DNA from: JAQVYV01 sp964507305
GTDB taxonomy: Bacteria; Bacillota; Clostridia; Saccharofermentanales; UBA5734
Assembly: GCA_964507305.1 (NCBI GenBank)
Contig: CAZDPQ010000151.1
Location: forward strand, 1 to 5,733
Reading direction: 5' to 3'
DNA: 5,733 bases
A program made the translations under genes and the position numbers. This document shows, one piece after another, positions 1 to 5,275 of this stretch (position 1 is the first letter of the stretch; each line of letters begins with the position of its first letter). The notes under the pieces were generated by a model. The model was given only the letters and a program-made list of their open reading frames with translations. It made no database searches and was not told the origin of the DNA.

Positions 1-7
1 TACAAAT

Positions 8-748
8 TCAGGGGGAAGGCAGCCGGTTCCACCGACACAACACGCGCTCCGCACCGGCGATAAGCTTGAACAGGGCGATGCCCATCAGGCTGAGCGCGGC
101 GATCCCGGCAAACATGGCTGTATAGTCGAGCCGCAGCCAGGAATCCATGATGTAGAATCCGATCCCGTAGCGAGCGGCGTAATTCTCCGCGAAAAACAGC
201 ACGGATATGCTGGTGCCGACCGTGATCCGGAGCGCGGTGAACAGGTTCGGCAGGATCGCGGGGAAAAGGACATGACGGTAGATCTGGGGGACGGACGCAC
301 CCAGGGAGCGGATGGCGGTGAAATACGCGGGATGGATGTTCCGGACGCTGTCGCGGACGGATATCGCGATCTGGAAGTACAGGATCAGCGCGACCAGGAG
401 GACCTTCGAGGCGTTGCCGAGACCGAAAAACAGCATCAGGAGAGGCAGGAAGGCGATCTTGGGCACCGGGTAGAGCGTGTAGAGGAGTGGGGAGACGAGC
501 CGGTCGGCGGCAGTACTGCGCGCTGTGAAGATGCCGGTGGCTGTGCCGGCGATCACGGTCAGGACGATCGCCGAAAGGATCCGCAGGAGGCTTGCCAGCA
601 GGTGCAGGGCGATCGCGGGGAAATGGACGGACAGGAAGACGGCGGCCGCTGCAGGCGAAGGGATGTAGGGAACGGCCAGCAAAAGGTGGGCTGCTTCCCA
701 CAGGATGAGGATCAGAATGCTGCTGTATAGAAGGGGAAGCCTTTTCAT
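8..748 (-). CDS. ABC transporter permease, nitrate/sulfonate/taurine (SsuC/TauC-like) class
   Basis: This is a 246-residue inner-membrane permease that would form the translocation channel with the ATPase encoded just upstream. Hydrophobic segments lie at roughly residues 7-27, 45-75, 98-128, 175-190 and 208-232. The cytoplasmic EAA-like coupling loop is visible at about 145-174 (IRSLGAS...FPAILPNLFTALR), and the segment PVPKIAFLPLLMLFFGLG (residues 94-111) is typical of the SsuC/TauC/ThiX branch of the binding-protein-dependent permease family. The length is normal for that family. The start is ATG at 748, overlapping the ATPase stop in an ATGA (745-748) with an AAGG six bases before it, so translation is coupled. 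The stop (8-10) is seven bases from the window edge. The substrate cannot be read from the permease. Linkage to quinone genes hints at a quinone precursor, but sulfonate, nitrate or thiamine-precursor uptake remain possible. The class is secure; the substrate is unknown. Confidence 0.9.
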   Translation of the reverse strand: MKRLPLLYSSILILILWEAAHLLLAVPYIPSPAAAAVFLSVHFPAIALHLLASLLRILSAIVLTVIAGTATGIFTARSTAADRLVSPLLYTLYPVPKIAFLPLLMLFFGLGNASKVLLVALILYFQIAISVRDSVRNIHPAYFTAIRSLGASVPQIYRHVLFPAILPNLFTALRITVGTSISVLFFAENYAARYGIGFYIMDSWLRLDYTAMFAGIAALSLMGIALFKLIAGAERVLCRWNRLPSP

Positions 749-1503
749 GATCCGCCTTCTTTCATCCGCTTCCGGATCTCCACGCAGAAATCGTAGAAGA
801 GGGGATTTTCCCTGGCATCTTCCATGCCGAAAGCCGGGTTTTCCATCTGTGACAGGACCGTGCCGCTTTCCGAGAGAAGGATGATCGTTTGCCCGATGAC
901 CGCGGCCTCTTCGATGCTGTGGGTGACGATGATGATCGCGAGCGGCGATCTCCGGTAGAGGGCGAGGATGTCTTCCTGGAGGGTTTCGCGCGTGATCGCG
1001 TCGAGTGCGGAAAAGGGCTCGTCGAGGAGCAGGAGGTCGGGGGACATGAGCCAGGAGCGGGCGATCGCGACGCGCTGTTTTTGGCCTCCGCTCAGGGAGA
1101 TCGGATATTGCTGCTCATGGGGGAGCAGCTTCAGCGAGTCGAGCATGCGCCGGGTCTTTTCGATGTCTCCTGCGGAGGGATGGCCCGCGAGGGCGAATGG
1201 CAGGAGGGCATTCTGCAGGACGGTTTTCCACGGGAAAAGGCCATAATCCTGGAGGACCGTGCTGATCCGCAGCGGGGACGCGCGGTCGCAGCGGCCTTCC
1301 GTGCGGGTGCCGGGCGGGAGGAGATCTGCGAGTGCGTAGATCAGGGTGGTTTTGCCGCAGCCGGATGGGCCGAGGACAGCATAGGTCCGGCCGGCGCGAA
1401 AGGACAGGTCCAGGCCGCGCAGAGCCGTGCGGCCGGGGTAGCGGACGGAATAATCCCGGAGCCGCAATATCTCGCGGTCCAAGCCGCCGGCATCATGGTC
1501 CAT
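745..1503 (-). CDS. ABC transporter ATP-binding protein, nitrate/sulfonate/taurine (SsuB/TauB-like) class
   Basis: This is a 252-residue ATPase that powers uptake through the adjacent permease. All nucleotide-binding motifs are intact: Walker A GPSGCGKTT (residues 45-53), Q-loop glutamine Q85 in VLQDYGLFPW, signature LSGGQ (137-141), Walker B LLLLDEP (157-163), D-loop SALD (165-168) and switch histidine H195 in VTHS. The Q-loop context and the C-terminal tail (ENPLFYDFCVEIRKRM) match the SsuB/TauB/ThiZ group. The chosen ATG at 1503 overlaps the end of the ubiX-type gene by 11 nt (ATG runs through GATGGACCATGA) and is preceded by GGAGAG at 1510-1515, six bases away. It overlaps the permease by 4 nt. 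No substrate-binding protein is present in the window; it would be expected further along the operon, beyond base 1. The enzyme class is certain, the cargo is not. Confidence 0.93.
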   Translation of the reverse strand: MDHDAGGLDREILRLRDYSVRYPGRTALRGLDLSFRAGRTYAVLGPSGCGKTTLIYALADLLPPGTRTEGRCDRASPLRISTVLQDYGLFPWKTVLQNALLPFALAGHPSAGDIEKTRRMLDSLKLLPHEQQYPISLSGGQKQRVAIARSWLMSPDLLLLDEPFSALDAITRETLQEDILALYRRSPLAIIIVTHSIEEAAVIGQTIILLSESGTVLSQMENPAFGMEDARENPLFYDFCVEIRKRMKEGGS

Positions 1504-2080
1504 CGGGGTCTCTCCAGGTCCGGCTGCAGGGGTTGCCGATGCCCATCATATCGAGGATCCGGCCGGTGATCAGATCCGTGCTTTCGTCCAGGGTGCCGGG
1601 CTTGTGGTAGTACGGGATGACGGGCGGGAGGATTGTAACGCCGATGCGCGCGAGCCGGAGCATGTTCTCCAGATGGATCGGAGACAGCGGGGATTCGCGC
1701 GTGACAAGGATCAGCCGGCGCTGCTCCTTGATCGTGACATCGGCGGCGCGGGTCAGCAGGCTGTCGGAAATGCCGCCTGCGATTTTGGCCAGCGAACCCA
1801 TGCTGCAGGGGATGACGGCCATGGCGTCTGTCCGGTACGATCCGCTCGAGATCCCGGCGAACAGGTTGTCGTTGGAATATGCGTGAAAATCCGGACTGAG
1901 TCGGCCGTACTCCGCGCACAGGTCCTCCAGGCTCCTGTCCAGCTCGAAGCGGCAGACCTTCGCCCCGTTGGCGGTCGCGACAAGATGCACTTCCGCTCCG
2001 GACGCGAGCAGCATCCGGACCAGCCTGTCGGCCAGCATGCTCCCGCTCGCGCCCGTGATCCCCACGATGACCTTTTTCAT
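1493..2080 (-). CDS. ubiX: UbiX-type flavin prenyltransferase
   Basis: This 195-residue protein belongs to the UbiX/Pad1 flavoprotein family, which transfers a dimethylallyl group to FMN to make prenyl-FMN, the cofactor of UbiD-type decarboxylases. Visible signatures are the N-terminal FMN loop GITGASGS (residues 7-14), PCSMGSLAKIAGGISDSLLTRAADV (91-115), the block KEQRRLILVTRESPLSPIHLENM (118-140) with E119, R121/R122 and R128, and PPVIPYYHKP (152-161) with the tyrosine-lysine pair of the active site. The length matches the family. The ATG at 2080 has an excellent AGGAGG (2088-2093) seven bases upstream and follows the UbiA-family stop by 17 nt. A UbiD-family gene lies two genes upstream in the same operon, so its product is the obvious client. 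In futalosine-pathway organisms this family member is called MqnM. It could also serve other UbiD enzymes in the cell. Confidence 0.95.
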   Translation of the reverse strand: MKKVIVGITGASGSMLADRLVRMLLASGAEVHLVATANGAKVCRFELDRSLEDLCAEYGRLSPDFHAYSNDNLFAGISSGSYRTDAMAVIPCSMGSLAKIAGGISDSLLTRAADVTIKEQRRLILVTRESPLSPIHLENMLRLARIGVTILPPVIPYYHKPGTLDESTDLITGRILDMMGIGNPCSRTWRDPDGP

Positions 2081-2087
2081 ACCGTAT

Positions 2088-2093
2088 CCTCCT
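2088..2093 (-). promoter_or_regulatory. Strong Shine-Dalgarno of the ubiX-type gene
   Basis: The minus strand reads AGGAGG seven bases before the ATG at 2080. It starts just four bases after the TAG stop of the upstream prenyltransferase gene (2098-2100). It is the best ribosome-binding site in the minus-strand operon and fixes the ubiX start. Confidence 0.85.
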
Positions 2094-2097
2094 GCCG

Positions 2098-2988
2098 CTA
2101 CATGCGCCCGCCCGGCCGGAACAGGTCGATCGCCGCCGCTGCCAGCAGCAGGACGGAGAGGACCTGGTTGAGATGGTAGGACGCAAGATCCATTTTAACA
2201 CGATGGTGCGGGTCCGCGAAATAGTGCTCGGTAATCAGGAGCACTCCGCCCGCGGCGTTCCCTGCGATCCAAAAAGCACCGAGCCGCGTGAACAGGGGGA
2301 GGGACAGCAGCAGCAGCCACATGGCGGCATGGAAGGCACGCGCGATCCACAGGGCTCCCCGCAGGCCGAACCGGGCGGGGATGGAATACAGCCCTTCCCT
2401 GCGGTCGAAGTCGATGTCCTGGGTGCCGTAGAGAATGTCGAAGCCGGCGACCCAGAGCGCTACGGCGGCCGCGAGGACGAGCGGGGCAAGGGCGAACGAG
2501 CCGGTCACGGCGATCCAGGCACCCACGGGGGCTCCCGCGCAGGTGATCCCCAGGATGATATGGCAAAGCCAAGTGAAGCGCTTGGTGTAGGAGTAGAGCG
2601 TGAAAAGCGCGAGGGCGGCAGGGGAAAGGTACAGGCAGAGCCGGTTGAGGCTGGCTGCCGCGATGACAAAGAGGATATAGCATGCGATCGTGATCCCCAG
2701 CGCCTCGCGGGCCTTCACCCTGCCGGCGGGGATGTGGCGGCCGCTTGTGCGCGGGTTTTTCGCGTCGATCGACGCGTCCGCGTAGCGGTTGAGCGCGTTG
2801 GCTCCGTTGCGGCCCGCGAAGAGCGCCGTCAAAATCCACAGGAGCGTCCGCAGAGAGGGGAGACCGTCCGCCGCGAGGAACATCGAAACGAGCGCGAAGG
2901 GGAGGGAAAAAAGCGTGTGGGAAAACATGACCAGCTCGCCGTAGGTCTTGATTTTCCGGAAAACCTTACGGATCCAGGCGGATGCCAT
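2098..2988 (-). CDS. mqnP: UbiA-family polyprenyltransferase, MqnP-like (menaquinone synthesis)
   Basis: This 296-residue integral membrane prenyltransferase attaches a polyprenyl chain to an aromatic acid acceptor. In the futalosine pathway that acceptor is thought to be 1,4-dihydroxy-6-naphthoate. Both Asp-rich Mg-diphosphate motifs are present: N67-R68-xx-D71-xxx-D75, followed by NPRTSGRHIPAG (78-89), and D184-xx-Y187-xxx-D191-xxx-D195 (GFDILYGTQDIDFD). The NPRT...R.P.G block is typical of the MqnP/UbiA-like proteins of menaquinone-only bacteria. About eight hydrophobic segments are spread over residues 22-290. I chose the ATG at 2988, which gives MASAWIRKVF and a normal family length, with GGTGG about seven bases upstream. 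The open frame extends to an ATG at 3120, but that extra N-terminus is low-complexity and lies wholly inside the decarboxylase gene. With the chosen start the overlap with the upstream gene is 23 nt. The family is certain; the acceptor is inferred from neighbours. Confidence 0.92.
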   Translation of the reverse strand: MASAWIRKVFRKIKTYGELVMFSHTLFSLPFALVSMFLAADGLPSLRTLLWILTALFAGRNGANALNRYADASIDAKNPRTSGRHIPAGRVKAREALGITIACYILFVIAAASLNRLCLYLSPAALALFTLYSYTKRFTWLCHIILGITCAGAPVGAWIAVTGSFALAPLVLAAAVALWVAGFDILYGTQDIDFDRREGLYSIPARFGLRGALWIARAFHAAMWLLLLSLPLFTRLGAFWIAGNAAGGVLLITEHYFADPHHRVKMDLASYHLNQVLSVLLLAAAAIDLFRPGGRM

Positions 2989-4705
2989 ATTCCTGCCACC
3001 TTTCGCGGATCCGCTCTTCCGTCCGGGGATCCGCGGCGATGTCATCGGGCCAGGGACGGGAATGGCCGTCTGCGGGCCCCTTGCGTGTCGCATCGATCCC
3101 GATGAAAAGAGTGCCGTCATCGCGGGTCCTGACGATCATATCGCGTTTCGGGTCGATATTGTTGAAAACCTTCCACGCGACGGTGGATAGGTCGGACGGG
3201 TCGATCCCATCGTCCACGAGCACGACGCGGGAAGCTCCTCCGGGATCCCGGGAGGCGAGTCCAAGAGCGTCTTTCGCGCTCATCGGGCCGCCCTTCGCGA
3301 AACGAGCGACGTGCACTCCGTGTCCTTCCGGATCCTCCGGAGCGCGGGGCCCCGAGGACTCGGACGGGAGCTTGACCGTTGCGTCCACGCCGAGACGGAA
3401 TCCCTGCAGCGGCCTGTCGGAGGCATGATCGAGAGCGTCGAGCGGGCCTTCGGTGACCACGAGATGGTTTTCGGCCGTCACATGATCTGCCACCGACCGC
3501 AGAACCGCTGCATAGTCGTGGACATTGACGGAAGCATCCACTACGACGATGAGCTTGGTGTACATCATCTGGCCGAGCCCCCAGAGAGCGTACAGGACTT
3601 TCGCGGCGTGCAGGGGGTAGGCTTTCCGGATCGACACGATCGCGCAGTTGTGGAAAACCCCTTCAAGGGGGAAGTCCAGGTCCTCCAGCTCGGGACACTG
3701 GAAGCGGAGCAGGGGAAGGAATATGCGTTCCGTCGCCTTGCCGAGGTAGCAATCCTCCATGGGAGGCTTCCCGACGACCGTGGCCGGATAGACTGGGCGA
3801 CGCTTCCGGGTGATCTTCTCGATGTGGAAAACCGGATAATCGTCCCGGAGGGAATAATATCCGGTGTGGTCGCCGAATGGGCCCTCTGTACGGAGTTCAT
3901 CGGGATCGACATACCCCTCGAGTACGAATTCCGATCCGGCCGGGACATACAGTCCGTTCGTCCGGCATTTCACCATCGGGACCGGGCGGCCGCGCAGAAA
4001 ACCGGCAAACAGCATTTCGTCGATCATCTTCGGGAGCGGGGCCGTGGCCGCGTAGATCACCGCCGGATCGCAGCCGAGGGCGACCGAAACGGGCATCCTG
4101 CGTCCGAGCTTCCGGTACTTCTCACAGATGCCGCTGCCATCCTTGTGAAGATGCCAGTGCATCCCGGTCGTTCTGCTGTCATAAACCTGCATGCGGTACA
4201 TCCCTGCGTTCTGCTGGCCGGTGTCGGGGTCCTTCGTGAAAACGAGAGGCAGCGTGAGGAACCTGCCTCCGTCCTGCGGCCAGCACTTGAGGATCGGAAG
4301 GGTGCCGAGATCCGGCTCTTCGACGACCTCCTGGCAAGGAGCGCGACGGACCTTGCGCGGAAAGAGGAAGGCCAGGGGAAGAAGGAGCGGGATCATGCGC
4401 AGCTTGCCGGATATGCCCGCGTAGGACCTGAGATCCATATAACGGGCAATGCGCGCGGCGATCGAATCCAGGTCGCTCACGCCGAGTCCGAGGCACAGCC
4501 GCTCGCAGGAGCCGAGTGTATTGATCGCGAGCGGATAGGGGGATCCCTTGACGCGGCTGAACAGGAGCGCGTTTCCGCGGTTCTTCGACACACGGTCGGC
4601 GATCGCTGCGATCTCCAGATCGGGATCGGCCGTGACATCGATCGTATCCAGCAGGTCCTTGCGTCTGAGTGCCTCCAGAAAGGCTTGAAAATCCCTGAAT
4701 GGCAT
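2966..4705 (-). CDS. mqnL: UbiD-family decarboxylase, MqnL-like (menaquinone synthesis)
   Basis: This 579-residue prenyl-FMN-dependent decarboxylase is expected to remove the ring carboxylate of the prenylated naphthoate in menaquinone synthesis. The length resembles the roughly 600-residue Helicobacter/Geobacter-type enzymes rather than the roughly 490-residue E. coli UbiD. Active-site signatures are visible. QNAGMYR (165-171) supplies metal ligand N166 and arginine R171. MHWHLHKDG (182-190) carries the likely ligand H187. E230 in DEMLFAGFLRG is the likely third metal ligand. LEGYVDPDELRTEGPFGDHTGYY (262-284) includes E274 of the E-R-E acid-base set. The ATG at 4705 is the first in frame, since an in-frame TAG lies about 21 nt upstream. 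GGAG at 4717-4720 is rather far away (11 nt). It is the first gene of the operon, about 20 nt from the predicted transcription start. A UbiX-type gene in the operon supports cofactor dependence. The substrate is inferred; another aromatic acid is possible. Confidence 0.92.
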   Translation of the reverse strand: MPFRDFQAFLEALRRKDLLDTIDVTADPDLEIAAIADRVSKNRGNALLFSRVKGSPYPLAINTLGSCERLCLGLGVSDLDSIAARIARYMDLRSYAGISGKLRMIPLLLPLAFLFPRKVRRAPCQEVVEEPDLGTLPILKCWPQDGGRFLTLPLVFTKDPDTGQQNAGMYRMQVYDSRTTGMHWHLHKDGSGICEKYRKLGRRMPVSVALGCDPAVIYAATAPLPKMIDEMLFAGFLRGRPVPMVKCRTNGLYVPAGSEFVLEGYVDPDELRTEGPFGDHTGYYSLRDDYPVFHIEKITRKRRPVYPATVVGKPPMEDCYLGKATERIFLPLLRFQCPELEDLDFPLEGVFHNCAIVSIRKAYPLHAAKVLYALWGLGQMMYTKLIVVVDASVNVHDYAAVLRSVADHVTAENHLVVTEGPLDALDHASDRPLQGFRLGVDATVKLPSESSGPRAPEDPEGHGVHVARFAKGGPMSAKDALGLASRDPGGASRVVLVDDGIDPSDLSTVAWKVFNNIDPKRDMIVRTRDDGTLFIGIDATRKGPADGHSRPWPDDIAADPRTEERIRERWQEYGIRLDP

Positions 4706-4732
4706 GATGATCCATACTCCAGTCTATGTCTC

Positions 4733-4761
4733 ATTGTAATGGGAACGGAAAAACGTGTCAA
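4733..4761 (-). promoter_or_regulatory. Sigma70/sigmaA promoter of the quinone-transporter operon
   Basis: On the minus strand the -35 box is a perfect TTGACA (4756-4761), the spacer is exactly 17 bp, and the -10 box is TACAAT (4733-4738), one mismatch from consensus. Transcription would start near 4726, giving a leader of only about 20 nt before the decarboxylase ATG at 4705. There is therefore no room for a riboswitch or attenuator on this side. Any control must act at the promoter or through the repeats just upstream of it. Confidence 0.85.
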
Positions 4762-4783
4762 TGAACCGATGGATGCTACGAAC

Positions 4784-4807
4784 TGTGAATGTAACACAAC
4801 TGTAACA
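4784..4807. repeat. Short direct repeats and imperfect dyad upstream of the operon promoter
   Basis: TGTAACA occurs twice on the plus strand, at 4790-4796 and 4801-4807, exactly 11 bp apart, which puts both copies on about the same face of the helix. Overlapping them is an inverted repeat TGTG-N7-CACA (4784-4787 and 4795-4798). The cluster lies about 23 bp upstream of the minus-strand -35 box, a usual place for an activator or repressor. It vaguely resembles Crp/Fnr- or Rex-type sites, but the half-site spacing is wrong for both, so I assign no regulator. Confidence 0.35.
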
Positions 4808-4830
4808 TAAAATTAATGGCATAAAAACAA

Positions 4831-4842
4831 TGCGTTAACGCA
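4831..4842. promoter_or_regulatory. Perfect 12-bp palindrome TGCGTTAACGCA, possible operator
   Basis: TGCGTTAACGCA is identical to its own reverse complement. It lies about 70 bp upstream of the minus-strand -35 box and about 140 bp upstream of the plus-strand -35 box. A related sequence, ATGCGTTTTACG, occurs at about 4940-4951, again reading ATGCGTT..ACG. A paired dyad like this in a divergent promoter region suggests a binding site for a dimeric regulator, but I recognise no specific family. Confidence 0.35.
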
Positions 4843-4909
4843 GCCGTAAAATCCGACCATAAAAATACAATAATCGTTTTATATATACGCTAAATCTAAA
4901 TGTATGTGA

Positions 4910-4961
4910 GAAAATCGTGCTTTTTCTTTCGGAAAAACGATGCGTTTTACGAAAATCGTGC
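4910..4961 (+). repeat. 11-bp direct repeat GAAAATCGTGC, two copies
   Basis: GAAAATCGTGC occurs at 4910-4920 and again at 4951-4961, offset by 41 bp (about four helical turns). The second copy ends about 19 bp upstream of the -35 box of the rightward promoter. The spacing suggests same-face protein binding, but the region is AT-rich and short repeats are less surprising there. The function is unknown. Confidence 0.4.
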
Positions 4962-4979
4962 AAAAAGATGGAAAAGCTG

Positions 4980-5008
4980 TTGACAATGGAAATTACGCGT
5001 GATAATCT
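4980..5008 (+). promoter_or_regulatory. Promoter of the riboswitch-prepilin peptidase transcript
   Basis: A perfect -35 TTGACA (4980-4985) is followed after 17 bp by TAATCT (5003-5008), which is preceded by TG one base upstream (5000-5001), forming an extended -10. An alternative reading uses GATAAT (5001-5006) with a short 15-bp spacer. Transcription would begin at about 5012-5016, a dozen or so bases before the conserved aptamer core, as expected for a cis-acting leader RNA. Confidence 0.7.
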
Positions 5009-5025
5009 ACAACCAAACTGAATAG

Positions 5026-5135
5026 GAAACACGAAAATAGTAAACCTGCCGAAAGGCAGCGACACAAAGCTACAGGGCCTAAGGTACCGCCGGGATCGGA
5101 TGAAGCGGTGCGATGGCAGCCAGTTGCCGAATGGA
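5026..5135 (+). ncRNA. GEMM-I cyclic-dinucleotide riboswitch aptamer (c-di-GMP-I class, A20 variant)
   Basis: The leader carries the GEMM-I core. CACG (5030-5033) is followed by AATAGTAAACC (5036-5046) and a hairpin CTGCC-GAAA-GGCAG (5046-5059). Then come GACACAAAGC (5061-5070), CCTAAG (5078-5083), a stem GTACCGC/GCGGTGC (5084-5090 with 5105-5111), GATGG (5112-5116) and the 3' strand GTTGCCGAA (5123-5131). CCTAAG with GATGG is one base from the canonical 11-nt receptor for a GAAA tetraloop, matching the known tertiary contact. Compared with the Vibrio cholerae Vc2 aptamer, spacing is identical from CACG to the conserved A47 (here 5066). Pairs 21-46 (G5040-C5065) and 22-45 (T5041-A5064) are kept, the latter by covariation. 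Ligand-contacting position 20 is A (5039) and position 92 is C (5127). Odd points are a C-C mismatch (5045/5060) and no obvious long closing helix. The class is confident; the ligand (c-di-GMP, cGAMP or both) is open. Confidence 0.88.
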
Positions 5136-5159
5136 TCAAAATCGAATCGGTTTCCATGA

Positions 5160-5175
5160 CAGTGTTTATACACTG
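5160..5175 (+). promoter_or_regulatory. Hairpin in the riboswitch expression platform
   Basis: CAGTGT (5160-5165) and ACACTG (5170-5175) pair perfectly around a four-base loop TTAT. It sits between the aptamer and the terminator. There is no clean U-run directly after it, so it is more likely a spacer or pausing hairpin inside the expression platform than a terminator itself. Confidence 0.55.
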
Positions 5176-5203
5176 GTTTTGGTTTCTCATTTGATGGATA
5201 GTG

Positions 5204-5240
5204 ACCGTAGTTCGGAGATTTTTCGGACTACGGTTTTTTT
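5204..5240 (+). terminator. Intrinsic terminator of the riboswitch
   Basis: CCGTAGTTCG (5205-5214) pairs with CGGACTACGG (5224-5233) around a nine-base loop, with one G-U wobble, and A5204 can extend the stem. Seven T residues follow immediately (5234-5240). It lies about 70 nt after the aptamer and 35 nt before the peptidase ATG. This placement, ahead of the only downstream gene, indicates conditional premature termination controlled by the aptamer rather than the end of an operon. Confidence 0.9.
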
Positions 5241-5260
5241 ATTCGCTTCGGAACAAAAGG

Positions 5261-5267
5261 AAAGGAG
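5261..5267 (+). promoter_or_regulatory. Shine-Dalgarno of the prepilin peptidase gene
   Basis: AAAGGAG is located eight bases before the ATG at 5276, downstream of the terminator. It fixes the start over the internal ATG at 5288 and shows that control acts by termination, because the site is not buried in the terminator stem. Confidence 0.85.
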
Positions 5268-5275
5268 AACAGCAG

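Larger units (their letters stand above)
4808..4979. other. AT-rich divergent spacer without a recognisable gene
   Basis: This stretch separates the two divergent promoters and is far richer in A/T than the genes on either side. I see no credible coding frame; the possible short frames have no ribosome-binding site and unusual composition. It carries a perfect 12-bp palindrome and an 11-bp direct repeat, listed separately. Between the two repeat copies a bulged hairpin is possible (ATCG, then TTTTTC pairing with GAAAAA, then CGAT, at about 4913-4941). It could hold operators or a curved upstream element for either promoter. Nothing in it identifies an RNA gene. Confidence 0.4.

Noticed and set aside
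1341..2201. A 286-codon minus-strand frame overlapping ubiX and the start of the ATPase gene
   Set aside because: It is the wrong frame of two genes with strong family signatures. Its product is Arg/Pro-rich with no motif.
2173..3105. A 310-codon plus-strand frame opposite the prenyltransferase gene
   Set aside because: It is rich in Gly, Arg, Glu and Asp with no recognisable domain, and it is fully explained as the complement of a gene with clear UbiA motifs.
2989..3120. Upstream ATG extension of the prenyltransferase (44 extra residues)
   Set aside because: The extension lies inside the decarboxylase gene, is Gly/Pro/Ser-rich and does not resemble a UbiA N-terminus. The ATG at 2988 gives the usual family length.
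4179..4715. ATG at 4715 just after GGAG, starting a 178-codon frame
   Set aside because: The GGAG-to-ATG distance is one base, too short for initiation, and the frame is a shadow of the UbiD-family gene, with an Arg/Pro/Gly-rich product.
4784..4799. Possible Rex or Crp/Fnr operator
   Set aside because: TGTG and CACA are separated by seven bases instead of the eight needed for TGTGA-N6-TCACA, and the flanks do not match the Rex consensus. It is kept only as an unnamed repeat.
3311..4810. A 499-codon open frame on the plus strand, antisense to the UbiD-family gene
   Set aside because: The minus-strand protein has intact UbiD active-site motifs throughout. The antisense product is charged, repetitive and low in hydrophobic order, as expected from the GC-rich third positions of the real gene.
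4913..4945. Hairpin followed by TTTT that could be an intrinsic terminator
   Set aside because: The stem is mostly A-T with a three-base bulge and the T-run is not adjacent to the stem, so it is too weak to call.
4835..5190. Two short minus-strand frames across the intergenic region
   Set aside because: They run antisense through the riboswitch and AT-rich spacer, have no ribosome-binding site, and the products show no domain or plausible membrane protein pattern.
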